The translations under genes were made by a program, and so were the position numbers. From contig NZ_JAPTYD010000023.1 of assembly GCF_026913015.1 (NCBI RefSeq), positions 1 to 56,835 of the forward strand: a stretch of 56,835 bases of DNA, read 5' to 3'. The stretch is from Paracoccus benzoatiresistens. Its GTDB lineage: Bacteria > Pseudomonadota > Alphaproteobacteria > Rhodobacterales > Rhodobacteraceae. Position 1 is the first letter of the stretch. Each line of letters starts with the position of its first letter. This document shows positions 8,689-17,637 of the stretch, one piece after another. The notes below the pieces were generated by a model. The model searched no databases and was not told where the DNA came from. It was given only the letters and a program-made list of their open reading frames with translations.

Positions 8689-9125
8689 AACCGCCCCGGC
8701 TGGCCGTCCGCGCGGCAATCCTGCGCGACGACCGTCTGCTGCTTGTCAATGCCTATCCGGGCCAGCAATCCGACCTGTGGTGCCTGCCCGGCGGCGGGGT
8801 CGAACCCGGACAGTCGCTGCCCGAAAACCTGATCCGCGAAGTGGCCGAGGAAACCGGCCTCGCCATCGCCGTCAGCGCCCCGATCCTGGTGAACGAATTC
8901 CACGACCCCGAGCGAGGCTTCCACCAGGTCGAGATCATCTTCCGCGCCTCTCTGAACGGCGATGCCGGGATCATCCTCGAAGACCCCGAAAAGGTGGTCA
9001 ACCGCTTCTGCTGGGCCACCCGCCCCGAACTGTCGAAGCTGCGCCACAAGCCCGAAATGCTGGCCCGCGCGGTCTGGGGCCAGCACGCCGCCTGGTACGA
9101 CCCGCTGGAGCGGATCGTCCGCTAG
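8685..9125 (+). CDS. NUDIX hydrolase
   Basis: A 146-residue member of the NUDIX family, which splits nucleoside diphosphates linked to another group. The full Nudix box is present at residues about 33-55: GGGVEPGQSLPENLIREVAE followed by ETG, with the metal-binding REVAEE glutamates intact. The substrate is unknown. The gene overlaps the end of purK by 4 bases, so it is translated with the purine genes. A house-cleaning role for nucleotides would fit, but that is inference. Confidence 0.88.
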   Translation: MKPPRLAVRAAILRDDRLLLVNAYPGQQSDLWCLPGGGVEPGQSLPENLIREVAEETGLAIAVSAPILVNEFHDPERGFHQVEIIFRASLNGDAGIILEDPEKVVNRFCWATRPELSKLRHKPEMLARAVWGQHAAWYDPLERIVR

Positions 9126-9168
9126 TTCTTCTTCGCCGAAAGATCCTCGGGGCTTCCGAGCGCCCGGG

Positions 9169-9189
9169 AAAAGGTCCAGTGGACCTTTT
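9169..9189. terminator. Bidirectional intrinsic terminator between the NUDIX gene and purF
   Basis: A perfect 9-base inverted repeat AAAAGGTCC / GGACCTTTT with an AGT loop gives T-runs on both strands. It is flanked by a second pair of arms, TTCTTCGC (9129-9136) and GCGAAGAA (9193-9200), making a nested structure. It serves the convergent NUDIX and purF genes. Confidence 0.75.
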
Positions 9190-9239
9190 TCAGCGAAGAA
9201 GGGGCCGGCAGGCCCAACCGGGGGCAGACAGCCCCCGGC

Positions 9240-10730
9240 TTACTCCGCCGCCTCGTTTATCGCCGTCTCGGATCCCGCCTTCATGCGGAAGCCGCGCTCC
9301 AGCTGGTCGAAGGGTGCCACCGGGTAATCGCCCGAGAAGCAGGCGTCGCAATATTGCGGGCAAGCCTTGTTGCGGCCCTCGGCCTCGCCCACGGCGCGAT
9401 AAAGGCCGTCCAGCGACACGAAGGCCAGGCTGTCGACGCCGATCCAATCGCGCATTTCCTCGGGGGTCATGTTGGCGGCCAGCAATTTGTCGCGGTCGGG
9501 CGTATCCACGCCATAGAAGCAGGGCCAAGCGGTGGGGGGGGATGCGATGCGGAAATGCACCTCGGCCGCGCCCGCGTCCAGGATCATGTCCTTGATCTTG
9601 CGGCTGGTGGTGCCGCGCACCACGCTGTCGTCGACCAGCACCACGCGCTTGCCCGCGATCAGCGACCGGTTCACGTTCAGCTTCAGCCGCACGCCCATGT
9701 TGCGGATCTGCTCGGTCGGCTCGATGAAGGTCCGGCCCATGTACTGGTTGCGGATGATCCCCATGCCATAGGGGATGCCAGATTCCTGGGCGAACCCGAT
9801 GGCCGCGGGCGTGCCACTGTCGGGGACGGGGCAGACCAGGTCGGCCTCGATCGGCGCCTCGCGGGCCAGTTCCACGCCGATCTGGCGGCGGGTTTCATAG
9901 ACCGACCGGCCGCCGATGATCGAATCGGGGCGCGAGAAATAGACATGCTCGAAGATGCAGAACCGGCCTTTGGAGGGTCCGAACGGGCGCGACGACTCGA
10001 CCTCGCCTTTCGTGATCACCACCATCTCGCCGGGCTCGATCTCGCGGATGAAATCGGCGCCAATGATGTCCAGCGCGCAGGTTTCCGAGGCCAGCACGAA
10101 GCCGTCCTCGCCCACCTTGCCCAGGACCAGCGGGCGCACGCCCAACGGGTCGCGCACGCCGATCAGCTTGGTCCGCGTCATGGCGATGACGGAAAACGCA
10201 CCCTCGACCCGGCGCAGGGCGTCCTTCATGCGTTCGGGAATGTTGCGCTGGATCGACCGCGCCATCAGGTGGATGATGCATTCGCTGTCGCTGGAAGACT
10301 GGAAGATCGAGCCGCGCTCGATCAACTCGCGCCGCAGGGCGGCGGCATTGGTGATGTTGCCGTTATGGGCGATGGCGCAGCCGCCCATGTGGAATTCGCC
10401 GAAGAAGGGCTGCACATCGCGGATCGCGGTCGCGGCCTTGGTCCCGGCGGTGGAATAGCGCACATGCCCGATGGCCAGCGGCCCCGGCAGGGTCGACATC
10501 ACGTCGGCCTTGGTGAAGTTGTCGCGGACATAGCCGAAGCGATGGGCGCTGTTGAAGCCGCTTTCCGGGTCATGGGCGACGATGCCGCCGGCTTCCTGCC
10601 CGCGATGCTGCAGCGCGTGCAGCCCCAGGGCCACGAAATTCGAGGCATCGGAGACCCCGATGGCCCCGAAGATGCCGCATTCTTCGTGCAGGCGGTCCGA
10701 ATCGAACGGATGGGCCAGGAATGGTTGCAT
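9240..10730 (-). CDS. purF: Amidophosphoribosyltransferase
   Basis: PurF makes 5-phosphoribosylamine from PRPP and glutamine, the first committed purine step. The 496-residue protein has a short propeptide ending before Cys18 (EECGIFG), the N-terminal glutaminase nucleophile. It then has SDSECIIHL, the glutaminase-synthase linker FEHVYFSRPDS, the PRPP motif VVLVDDSVVRGTTS, and Cys residues near the C-terminus (CPQYCDAC). The start at 10730 gives the normal propeptide length and follows AGGA; a longer frame adds 25 atypical residues. It is the last gene of radA-cvpA-purF; cvpA upstream of purF is a widespread pairing. Confidence 0.96.
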   Translation of the reverse strand: MQPFLAHPFDSDRLHEECGIFGAIGVSDASNFVALGLHALQHRGQEAGGIVAHDPESGFNSAHRFGYVRDNFTKADVMSTLPGPLAIGHVRYSTAGTKAATAIRDVQPFFGEFHMGGCAIAHNGNITNAAALRRELIERGSIFQSSSDSECIIHLMARSIQRNIPERMKDALRRVEGAFSVIAMTRTKLIGVRDPLGVRPLVLGKVGEDGFVLASETCALDIIGADFIREIEPGEMVVITKGEVESSRPFGPSKGRFCIFEHVYFSRPDSIIGGRSVYETRRQIGVELAREAPIEADLVCPVPDSGTPAAIGFAQESGIPYGMGIIRNQYMGRTFIEPTEQIRNMGVRLKLNVNRSLIAGKRVVLVDDSVVRGTTSRKIKDMILDAGAAEVHFRIASPPTAWPCFYGVDTPDRDKLLAANMTPEEMRDWIGVDSLAFVSLDGLYRAVGEAEGRNKACPQYCDACFSGDYPVAPFDQLERGFRMKAGSETAINEAAE

Positions 10731-10766
10731 CGCGGCGGTCCTGAATGGCTTTGGGCTGTCCCGCGC

Positions 10767-10795
10767 TATGTAGTGCGGACGGGCCGTAAAGTCAC
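10767..10795 (-). promoter_or_regulatory. Possible internal promoter of purF
   Basis: On the minus strand GTGACT (10790-10795), a 17-base spacer and TACATA (10767-10772) could start a transcript about 30 bases before purF, allowing expression apart from radA-cvpA. Weak -35, so low confidence. Confidence 0.3.
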
Positions 10796-10824
10796 GCCCC
10801 CGCAAGGCAACGGGGGCGGTTTTT
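10795..10824 (+). terminator. Terminator-like hairpin between cvpA and purF, oriented to the plus strand
   Basis: CGCCCCCG and CGGGGGCG form a perfect 8-base stem around CAAGGCAA, followed by five Ts on the plus strand. The flanking genes are both minus-strand, and on that strand the stem has no T-run. It may stop antisense transcription or act as a transcript-stabilising stem. Confidence 0.5.
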
Positions 10825-10879
10825 CGTCACGGAAGCGTCATGACAAGGCAGTCATGCGGCCCCTGCCATGTCGCGCGCC

Positions 10880-11476
10880 TCAGTTCGCGGCGGGGGGCGT
10901 TTCCTGGGCCGAGGGGGCCGCGGTCGCCGTGCAGCCCGCCACCATCTGCTCGTAGCGGCCGACGATCCAGCCCGGCGCATCGTCGGGGACCTGCTGGTCC
11001 AGTTGGCCGCGCATCCGCTCGAACACCTGTGCGCTGCGGCTGTTTTCCACGACCGCGACCTGCTGGCTTGTCATCACGCGGTCATAGACGATGAAGGCGA
11101 TGGCAACCAGCAGGATCCCGCGCGCCACCCCGAACAGGAAGCCCATGCCCTGATCGACCCCACCCAGGGCCGAGCGCTGCACGACCGAGGAAAACAGCGG
11201 CGTGATGATCGAGAAGACCACAAGGGCCAGCGCGAAGACCACGGCAAAGCCCGCGATCGTGGCCAGTTCGCAACTGTCGCCCAGGAAGCGGTCCAGCACG
11301 GGAAGCTGCGCGATCAGCGGGCGCATGGCGGCGGCGAAGATGAAGGCCAGGATGGCCGCGCCGATCCAGCCCAGGATCGCCAGCGATTCGCGCACGAAGC
11401 CGCGCGACCAGGCCAGGATGGCCGAAAGGATGATGACTGCCGCCACCACCGCGTCGATGATCGTGAATCCGTCCAT
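10880..11476 (-). CDS. cvpA: CvpA family membrane protein
   Basis: This 198-residue inner-membrane protein has four predicted helices (residues about 5-22, 30-52, 68-90 and 108-128) and then a soluble C-terminal tail. The FTIIDAVVAAVIILSAILAW opening and GRGFVRE-like loop (SRGFVRESLAILGW) match CvpA, named for colicin V production in E. coli. Its general role is not settled; recent work in other bacteria links it to envelope stress. It lies 149 bases before purF and 42 bases after radA on the same strand. Confidence 0.9.
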   Translation of the reverse strand: MDGFTIIDAVVAAVIILSAILAWSRGFVRESLAILGWIGAAILAFIFAAAMRPLIAQLPVLDRFLGDSCELATIAGFAVVFALALVVFSIITPLFSSVVQRSALGGVDQGMGFLFGVARGILLVAIAFIVYDRVMTSQQVAVVENSRSAQVFERMRGQLDQQVPDDAPGWIVGRYEQMVAGCTATAAPSAQETPPAAN

Positions 11477-11518
11477 GGTTCTTGCCCTCGCGCCGGTTAT
11501 ATTTTCAAGTCAAGCACT

Positions 11519-12892
11519 TCAGCCGGCGCCGAAGACCTCGCCCACGAATCCTGTCAGGTCGGCGATGCGGCTTACGCCCATGCCACCCGCGCCCTCGACC
11601 TTCTGGCTGTCGGGCAAAATCGCTTGTGAAAAACCAAGTTTCTGCGCCTCTTTCAACCTGTTTTCCGCCTGCGCGACAGGACGCAGCGCACCGGACAGGC
11701 TGATTTCGCCAAACAGCACCGCCTCGGGGGGCAGGGCGCTGTCCTCGCGGGCAGACAGCAGCGCCCCGGCGATGGCCAGATCCGCCGCCGGTTCGTTGAC
11801 CCGCATCCCGCCCGCGACGTTCAGGAACACATCCAGCCCCGCGAACGGAATGCCGCAGCGCGCCTCGAGCACCGCCAGGATCGTGCTGACCCGGCCGCTG
11901 TCCAGGCCCACCACGGTCCGGCGCGGCGATGCCAGCGTCGAAGGCGCCACAAGCGCCTGCACCTCGGTCAGCACTGGACGCGTGCCCTCGATCCCGGCGA
12001 AGACCGCGCTGCCGGGAACCGGCTGGCCACGTTCGGAAAGGAACAAGGCCGACGGGTTCGCCACCTCGGCCAAGCCTGCGCCGGTCATCTCGAAGACGCC
12101 GATCTCATCCGCCGGGCCGAAGCGGTTCTTGACCGACCGCAGGATGCGGAACTGGTGGCCGCGCTCGCCTTCGAAATAGATGACGGTATCGACCATGTGC
12201 TCGACCACCCGCGGACCCGCGATCTGGCCTTCCTTGGTCACGTGGCCCACCAGGAAGATCGCCACGCCCTTGCGCTTGGCAAAGGTCACCAGCTCGTGCG
12301 CGGCGGCCCGCACCTGGGCCACGCTGCCGGGCGCGGCCTCGACCTGGTCGGACCACAGCGTCTGGATGGAATCGATGATCGCCAGGTCGGGACGTTCAGC
12401 GTCCAGCGTGGTCAGGATGTCGCGCAGGTTCGTCTCGGCGCCCAGCCGGACCGGCGCATCCGCCAGCCCCAGCCGCTGGGCGCGCATCCGCACCTGGGCA
12501 CTGGCTTCCTCGCCGCTGATATAGACCGCGCTCGCCCCGCGCCGGGCAAAGGCCGCGGCGCCCTGCAACAGCAGCGTCGATTTACCGATGCCGGGGTCGC
12601 CGCCGACCAGCACCGCGCTGCCGGGCACAAGACCGCCGCCCAGCACACGGTCCAGCTCCTCCATCCCCGACAGGCTGCGGGGGGGCGGGGCCTCGGTCGT
12701 GGCCAGGCTGGACAGCGGCACGGTGCGGCCCTTGTGGGCCCCAAGGCCGCGACCCGGACCCTGGGACAGGGGCGCTTCCTCGACAATGGTGTTCCAGGCC
12801 CCGCAGGCGTCGCAGCGCCCGGCCCATTTCTTGTGGGAGGCACCGCAGGCGGTGCAGGTGAAAGCATTGGTGGATTTTGCCATGCCCTTCAT
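11519..12892 (-). CDS. radA: DNA repair protein RadA
   Basis: RadA is a RecA-like ATPase that drives branch migration of recombination intermediates. The 457-residue protein has an N-terminal four-Cys zinc finger (CTACGAS and CDACGAW), Walker A GDPGIGKSTLLLQ at about residue 97, Walker B LAIIDSIQT, the diagnostic KNRFG motif (SVKNRFGPADEIG), and a C-terminal Lon-protease-like domain with the usual NVAGGMRVNEPAADLA stretch. Starts at 12892 or 12883 both fit. It heads the radA-cvpA-purF block and is divergent from the lolCE gene across about 107 bases. Confidence 0.95.
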   Translation of the reverse strand: MKGMAKSTNAFTCTACGASHKKWAGRCDACGAWNTIVEEAPLSQGPGRGLGAHKGRTVPLSSLATTEAPPPRSLSGMEELDRVLGGGLVPGSAVLVGGDPGIGKSTLLLQGAAAFARRGASAVYISGEEASAQVRMRAQRLGLADAPVRLGAETNLRDILTTLDAERPDLAIIDSIQTLWSDQVEAAPGSVAQVRAAAHELVTFAKRKGVAIFLVGHVTKEGQIAGPRVVEHMVDTVIYFEGERGHQFRILRSVKNRFGPADEIGVFEMTGAGLAEVANPSALFLSERGQPVPGSAVFAGIEGTRPVLTEVQALVAPSTLASPRRTVVGLDSGRVSTILAVLEARCGIPFAGLDVFLNVAGGMRVNEPAADLAIAGALLSAREDSALPPEAVLFGEISLSGALRPVAQAENRLKEAQKLGFSQAILPDSQKVEGAGGMGVSRIADLTGFVGEVFGAG

Positions 12893-12999
12893 GTGGCATC
12901 TGCGGCCAGCCGCCGCAAGTTGGCGCGGTCACGCCATTGTCGGCTTGATCTTTGGGGGCAGCGGGGTCAGGTTCCCCGCGCAAATCCAAGGCATCCCGC

Positions 13000-14293
13000 A
13001 TGGCAAGTCCACGACCGTTCTCCCGCTATGAATTCACCATCGCCTGGCGATACCTGCGCGCCCGCAGGGCCGAGGGCGGGGTCAGCGTCATGACCTGGAT
13101 CAGCCTGATCGGCATCGCGCTTGGCGTGATGGCGCTGATCGCGACACTGGCGGTGCGGGCGGGTTTTCGCGCCGAATTCGTGGACACGATCCTGGGCGCC
13201 AATGCCCACACGACCGTCTACATGGCCCCGCAGCGGATCGAGAACGAGTTCACCGAGGATGTTTATGTCGTCCCCGGCCGGATCGCCGATTACGACGCCA
13301 AGGCGGCCACGCTGGCGGAGGTTCCGGGCGTCACTCGGACCGCGCCGGTCATTCGCGGGCAGGTCATGGCCACCGCCAACGACAGTTCGAACGTGGCCGA
13401 GGTTTTCGGCGTAAGCCTTGACGATCTCAAGGCAATGCCCCGGATCGTGGACCCGGAAACCTCGACCGGCAACCTTGAGGATTTCGACCGCGGCATCGCC
13501 ATCGGCTCGGGCATCGCGCGCGAACTGGCCGTGGGCCTGGGCGACAGGATCCGCCTGATCGCGCCCGAAGGCGCGCGCACCGCGATCGGCACCACGCCGC
13601 GCGTCAAGGCCTACGAGGTCACCTATATCTTCAGCGCCGGGCGCTACGACATCGACCGGACGCGCATCTACATGCCCATGGCCGAGGCGCAGTCCTATTT
13701 CAACCGCGAGGGTGTCGCCGACGAGATCGAGGTCTTTGTCGCCGACCCCGAGAAGGTGGACGACTGGACGGTGCCGCTGCTGCAGGCGGCGGGCGAGGGG
13801 GCGCAGGTCTGGAACTGGCGCGACTCCTCCGGCAGCTTCCTGGCCGCGCTGGACATGGAGGACGACGTGATGTTCGTCATCCTGTCGGTGCTGGTCCTGA
13901 TCGCGTCCATGAACATCACATCGGGCCTCATCATGCTGGTCAAGAACAAGGGGCGCGACATCGGCATCCTGCGCACCATGGGCCTGACCGAAGGCGCGGT
14001 GCTGCGGGTCTTCTTCCTGTGCGGGGCCTTCACGGGCGTCATCGGCACCATCGCCGGCGTGATCCTGGGCGTGTTGCTGGCGCTGAACGTGGACAACATC
14101 ATGGCGGCGCTGAACGCGCTGACCGGCGGCGGCGCCTGGCAGCCCGAGGTGCGCGGCATCTATCGCCTGCCCGCCGAATTGCGGGCCTGGGACATCTTCC
14201 GCGCCGTGGCGCTGTCTCTGTTCCTGTCCTTCGTGGTCACCATCTTTCCCGCGCGCCGCGCCGCGCGCATGAACCCGGTCGAGGCGCTGCGCT

Positions 14294-14301
<8 letters not shown>
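13000..14301 (+). CDS. LolC/LolE-type lipoprotein-releasing ABC permease
   Basis: Part of the LolCDE machine that pulls mature lipoproteins out of the inner membrane and hands them to LolA. The 433-residue protein has one helix near the N-terminus ([17 protein letters not shown] then [20 protein letters not shown]), a periplasmic domain of about 220 residues, and three C-terminal helices of the FtsX fold, ending in the typical [15 protein letters not shown]. The start at 13000 gives the standard N-terminus. It overlaps lolD by 8 bases. Alphaproteobacteria usually have a single LolC/E-like permease acting as a dimer; which name applies cannot be told here. Confidence 0.92.
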
Positions 14302-14965
<664 letters not shown>

Positions 14966-14977
14966 CCCGGGCAGCCG

Positions 14978-15006
14978 GGGCAAACTTGGGCAAACTTGGG
15001 CAAACC
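14978..15006 (+). repeat. Three near-perfect tandem copies of a 10-base unit
   Basis: GGGCAAACTT is repeated at 14978, 14988 and 14998 (the third copy ends in CC). It lies between lolD and the cytochrome c gene, 17 bases ahead of that gene's start. No function is evident. Confidence 0.8.
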
Positions 15007-15022
15007 ATCAGGAGGGGCAGCG

Positions 15023-15433
15023 ATGAAGGCAACATATGGGGCGGTCCTGACCGGGCTGGCGATGGCGGGCCTGATCGCCGCCTGCGCGCCGCAGGCGTCC
15101 GACCGGGCGCAGGCGCGCAACGACTTTAACGCGCTCTGCGTCGATTGCCACGGCGCGGATGGCCGGGGCGGCGGGGCAGCGGCTGCGGGGATGACGCCCG
15201 CGCCGGTCGATCTGACCCAGGTCGCCGCCAGGAACGGCGGGGTTTTCCCGCGCCTTCAGGTGATGGGCCATATCTATGGCTTCACGCCGGGGCGCAGCGA
15301 ATCGCCGATGCCGGAATTCGGGGATCTGCTGGACGGCCCGACCATCCCCTATGACGCGGGCGACGGTGTTCCCACGCCGACGCCCGTGCGGCTGGTCGCC
15401 CTGATGGAATATGTCGAGGCGATGCAGCAGTAA
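15023..15433 (+). CDS. Class I cytochrome c lipoprotein
   Basis: A 136-residue periplasmic haem protein. The N-terminal helix ends in the lipobox LIAAC (Cys17-18 region), so it is probably lipid-anchored. The haem site is CVDCH at about residue 40, followed by GADGRGG as in mono-haem class I cytochromes, with a likely distal Met in SPMPEF. The start at 15023 is fixed by AGGAGGGG. The partner oxidase or dehydrogenase is unknown. The PAP2-like gene follows after 3 bases and is probably co-transcribed. Confidence 0.87.
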   Translation: MKATYGAVLTGLAMAGLIAACAPQASDRAQARNDFNALCVDCHGADGRGGGAAAAGMTPAPVDLTQVAARNGGVFPRLQVMGHIYGFTPGRSESPMPEFGDLLDGPTIPYDAGDGVPTPTPVRLVALMEYVEAMQQ

Positions 15434-15436
15434 GCG

Positions 15437-15943
15437 ATGGCCAGGACGATCCTGTCGGCTGCGGCCCTTGCCGCGGCCCTGGCGCAGCCCGCCGCGGCCG
15501 ATCCCTTCGAGGATTTCGGCACGGCGATGAAATACGGCCTGCCCGTGGCCGCAGCCGTCTGCGCCGCCCGCGACGACCGGCTGGAGGATTTCGCGGTCCG
15601 CGGGGCGCTGCAGGCGGCCGTCGTTCTGGGCCTGAAAACCTGGCTGGACGGTGCCCCCGTATCGGTCCGCCCCAGCGGAGAGGGCAGGGGCTTTCCGTCC
15701 GGCCATTCCGCCGCGGCGGCCTTTGGCGCGGCGGACCTTGCGGGCAAGTGCTTTCCCGATGACCGCGCGGCGGGGATCGGACTTTACGGCGCGGCGGGTC
15801 TGACGGCGGCCAGCCGCGTCCATGCGGGCGAACACACGATGCAGCAGGCGCTGACGGGGGCGCTGATCGGCTTCAGCTTCGGCGCCGCCGATTTCGGCAT
15901 CGGGACCGAGGGCGCGAGCTTCAGCGTCGGGATGCGCTTCTGA
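15437..15943 (+). CDS. PAP2-superfamily phosphatase-like exported protein
   Basis: A 168-residue protein with a signal peptide (cleavage near PAAA-DPF). Phosphatidic acid phosphatase type 2 landmarks are present: RPSGEGRGFPSGHSAAAAF (the PSGH motif with its catalytic His) and SRVHAGEHTMQQ (the SR-x5-H motif). Two departures are visible: the Asp that normally follows the last His by four residues is Gln, and the first motif is spread out (K then ten residues before RP instead of six). Activity is therefore uncertain. It overlaps the end of the convergent hydrolase gene by 23 bases. Confidence 0.78.
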   Translation: MARTILSAAALAAALAQPAAADPFEDFGTAMKYGLPVAAAVCAARDDRLEDFAVRGALQAAVVLGLKTWLDGAPVSVRPSGEGRGFPSGHSAAAAFGAADLAGKCFPDDRAAGIGLYGAAGLTAASRVHAGEHTMQQALTGALIGFSFGAADFGIGTEGASFSVGMRF

Positions 15944-16769
15944 GCCGCCCGCAACGGTCCAGCCAGGCATTGATCGCAGCCAGCGATTCCGGCTCGTCCA
16001 GCCAGGGCACATGGGCACGGTCCGGGACCTCGGCAAAGATCGCATCGGGACGGCGGCGCAGCATCTCGGCGGCGGCGCCAGCCGACAGAAGGTCCGAATT
16101 CGCGCCCCGGATCAGCGCGACCGGCAAGCCCGCAGTCGCATCCCACAAGGGCCAAAGGTCGGGCGCATCGCCCTTGAAGGCTGCCAGGAAAGCCTCGCGC
16201 AGGGCAGGGTCATACCTGATCCGCAGCCCCTCGGGGGTTTCCTCGTAGTGCTTCCGGGCGTCGGCCAGCCAGCGGCCCTGGGGCACATCGGCAAACCCCG
16301 CCATCGCGGCATCCAGCCGCCTGGCCAGCAGGTCATGGGTCCGCGCCGCGGGATTGCGTCCGACATAGTCGAAGATCCGCTCCAGCCCCGTCTGCTCGAT
16401 CACCGGCCCCACATCGTTGAGGCACAGCCCCAGCAACCGGTCATGCGCGACGGCGGCCAGCAACAGCCCGATCAACCCGCCCCGCGAGGTCCCAAGCACC
16501 GCCGCCTGGCCGATCCCCAGGTGATCCAGCAGCGCCAGCGCATCCTTGCCCTCCTGCGGGACGGTATAGGTGGCGGCCCCGGTCCAGTCCGACTGCGCCC
16601 GCCCGCGGTAATCCATGCGGATCAGACGCACCCCAGCCAGATGCGGCGCGACATAGTCGAAATCGCCCATGTTCCGCGTCAGTCCCGCAAGGCACAGGAC
16701 CGGCAGCCCCTCGCCCTCGTCGGAATAGGCCAGCCGCGCGCCGTCATTCGCCGTGAAGAACTCGACCAT
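15921..16769 (-). CDS. Alpha/beta-fold hydrolase
   Basis: This 282-residue enzyme has the catalytic Ser in GTSRGG (about residue 94), an Asp candidate in RGANSDLLSA (about residue 226) and the His in VPDRAHVPWLDEP (about residue 253), with the oxyanion region LAGLTRN. The cap domain lies between residues about 120 and 205. The family covers esterases, lactonases and C-C hydrolases; no substrate can be assigned. AGGA precedes the start at 16769. It is separated from fabI by a dispersed repeat. Confidence 0.85.
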   Translation of the reverse strand: MVEFFTANDGARLAYSDEGEGLPVLCLAGLTRNMGDFDYVAPHLAGVRLIRMDYRGRAQSDWTGAATYTVPQEGKDALALLDHLGIGQAAVLGTSRGGLIGLLLAAVAHDRLLGLCLNDVGPVIEQTGLERIFDYVGRNPAARTHDLLARRLDAAMAGFADVPQGRWLADARKHYEETPEGLRIRYDPALREAFLAAFKGDAPDLWPLWDATAGLPVALIRGANSDLLSAGAAAEMLRRRPDAIFAEVPDRAHVPWLDEPESLAAINAWLDRCGRLRSASRR

Positions 16770-16785
16770 GTCCTGCCTTGGACCT

Positions 16786-16827
16786 CAAATATCCCACAGG
16801 GGGTCCGGGGGACGTGAAGTCCCCCGG
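16786..16827. repeat. Dispersed intergenic repeat, copy 1
   Basis: CAAATATCC, a G-rich core GGGGGTCCGGGGG, then a short spacer and CCCCCGG make a hairpin-forming element between fabI and the hydrolase. A second copy lies at 20508-20546. Such elements sit in short spaces between genes and can fold as transcripts. Confidence 0.65.
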
Positions 16828-16834
16828 CGCGACA

Positions 16835-17623
16835 TCACAGATTCTCGCTCTGCGGCATTCCCAGCACGTGATAGCCGCCATCGACCAGCACGACCTCTCC
16901 GGTGGTGCAGGCGCCCCAGTCGGACAGCAGCCAGACGGCGGTGCCGCCGATCGCCTCCAGCGTGGCATTGGCACGCAGGGGAGCATTGGCCTCGGTATGG
17001 CGGAAGGTCTTGCGCGCGCCGCCGATGGCAGCACCCGCCAGCGTCTTCATCGGGCCGGGGCTGATCGCATTGACGCGGATCCCGTCGGGGCCAAGGTCAT
17101 TGGCCAGATAGCGCACGGTGGATTCCAGCGCCGCCTTGGCGACACCCATGACGTTGTAGAAGGGCGTCACCCGGTTCGACCCGCCATAGGTCAGCGTGAC
17201 CACCGACCCGCCCTCCGCCATCAGCGGATGGGCGCGCCGCGCCACCTCGATCAGCGAATAGCACGAAATCTCCAGGCTGTGCTTGAAGTTCGCGCGGCTG
17301 GTGTTCACGAACCGCCCGGTCAGTTCGTTCTTGTTGGAAAAGGCGATGGCGTGGATCACGAAGTCCAGCCTGCCCCAGCGTTCGGTGATCGACGCGAAGG
17401 CCGCGTCCAGCGACGCATCGTCGGTCACGTCCACGTCCAGCAGGAAGTCCGACCCCACCGAGGCGGCCAGCGGCTGGACCCGCCTGCCGAAGGCATCCCC
17501 CTGATAGGAAAACGCCAGTTCGGCACCCTGGTCGGCCACCGCCCTTGCGATGCCCCAGGCGATGGAATGGTCATTGGCGACCCCCATCACAAGCCCGCGC
17601 TTGCCCTTCAGAAGATCGCCCAT
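16835..17623 (-). CDS. fabI: Enoyl-[acyl-carrier-protein] reductase (NADH)
   Basis: FabI reduces trans-2-enoyl-ACP, the last step of each fatty-acid elongation round. The 262-residue SDR protein begins LLKGKRGLVMGVANDHSIAW, the characteristic FabI cofactor loop. It holds the catalytic pair as YNVMGVAK (Tyr-x6-Lys) at about residues 156-163, and has the substrate-loop GPMKTLA. It is the third gene of fabA-fabB-fabI, 14 bases after fabB, giving an unsaturated fatty-acid module. Confidence 0.96.
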   Translation of the reverse strand: MGDLLKGKRGLVMGVANDHSIAWGIARAVADQGAELAFSYQGDAFGRRVQPLAASVGSDFLLDVDVTDDASLDAAFASITERWGRLDFVIHAIAFSNKNELTGRFVNTSRANFKHSLEISCYSLIEVARRAHPLMAEGGSVVTLTYGGSNRVTPFYNVMGVAKAALESTVRYLANDLGPDGIRVNAISPGPMKTLAGAAIGGARKTFRHTEANAPLRANATLEAIGGTAVWLLSDWGACTTGEVVLVDGGYHVLGMPQSENL

Positions 17624-17637
17624 TACTGCCCCCGTTC

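Noticed and set aside
9354..10955. A 533-codon frame antisense to purF
   Set aside because: purF is unmistakable on the other strand, and this frame has no ribosome site or family features.
14978..15006. CRISPR-like repeats
   Set aside because: Units of 10 bases in direct tandem with no spacers.
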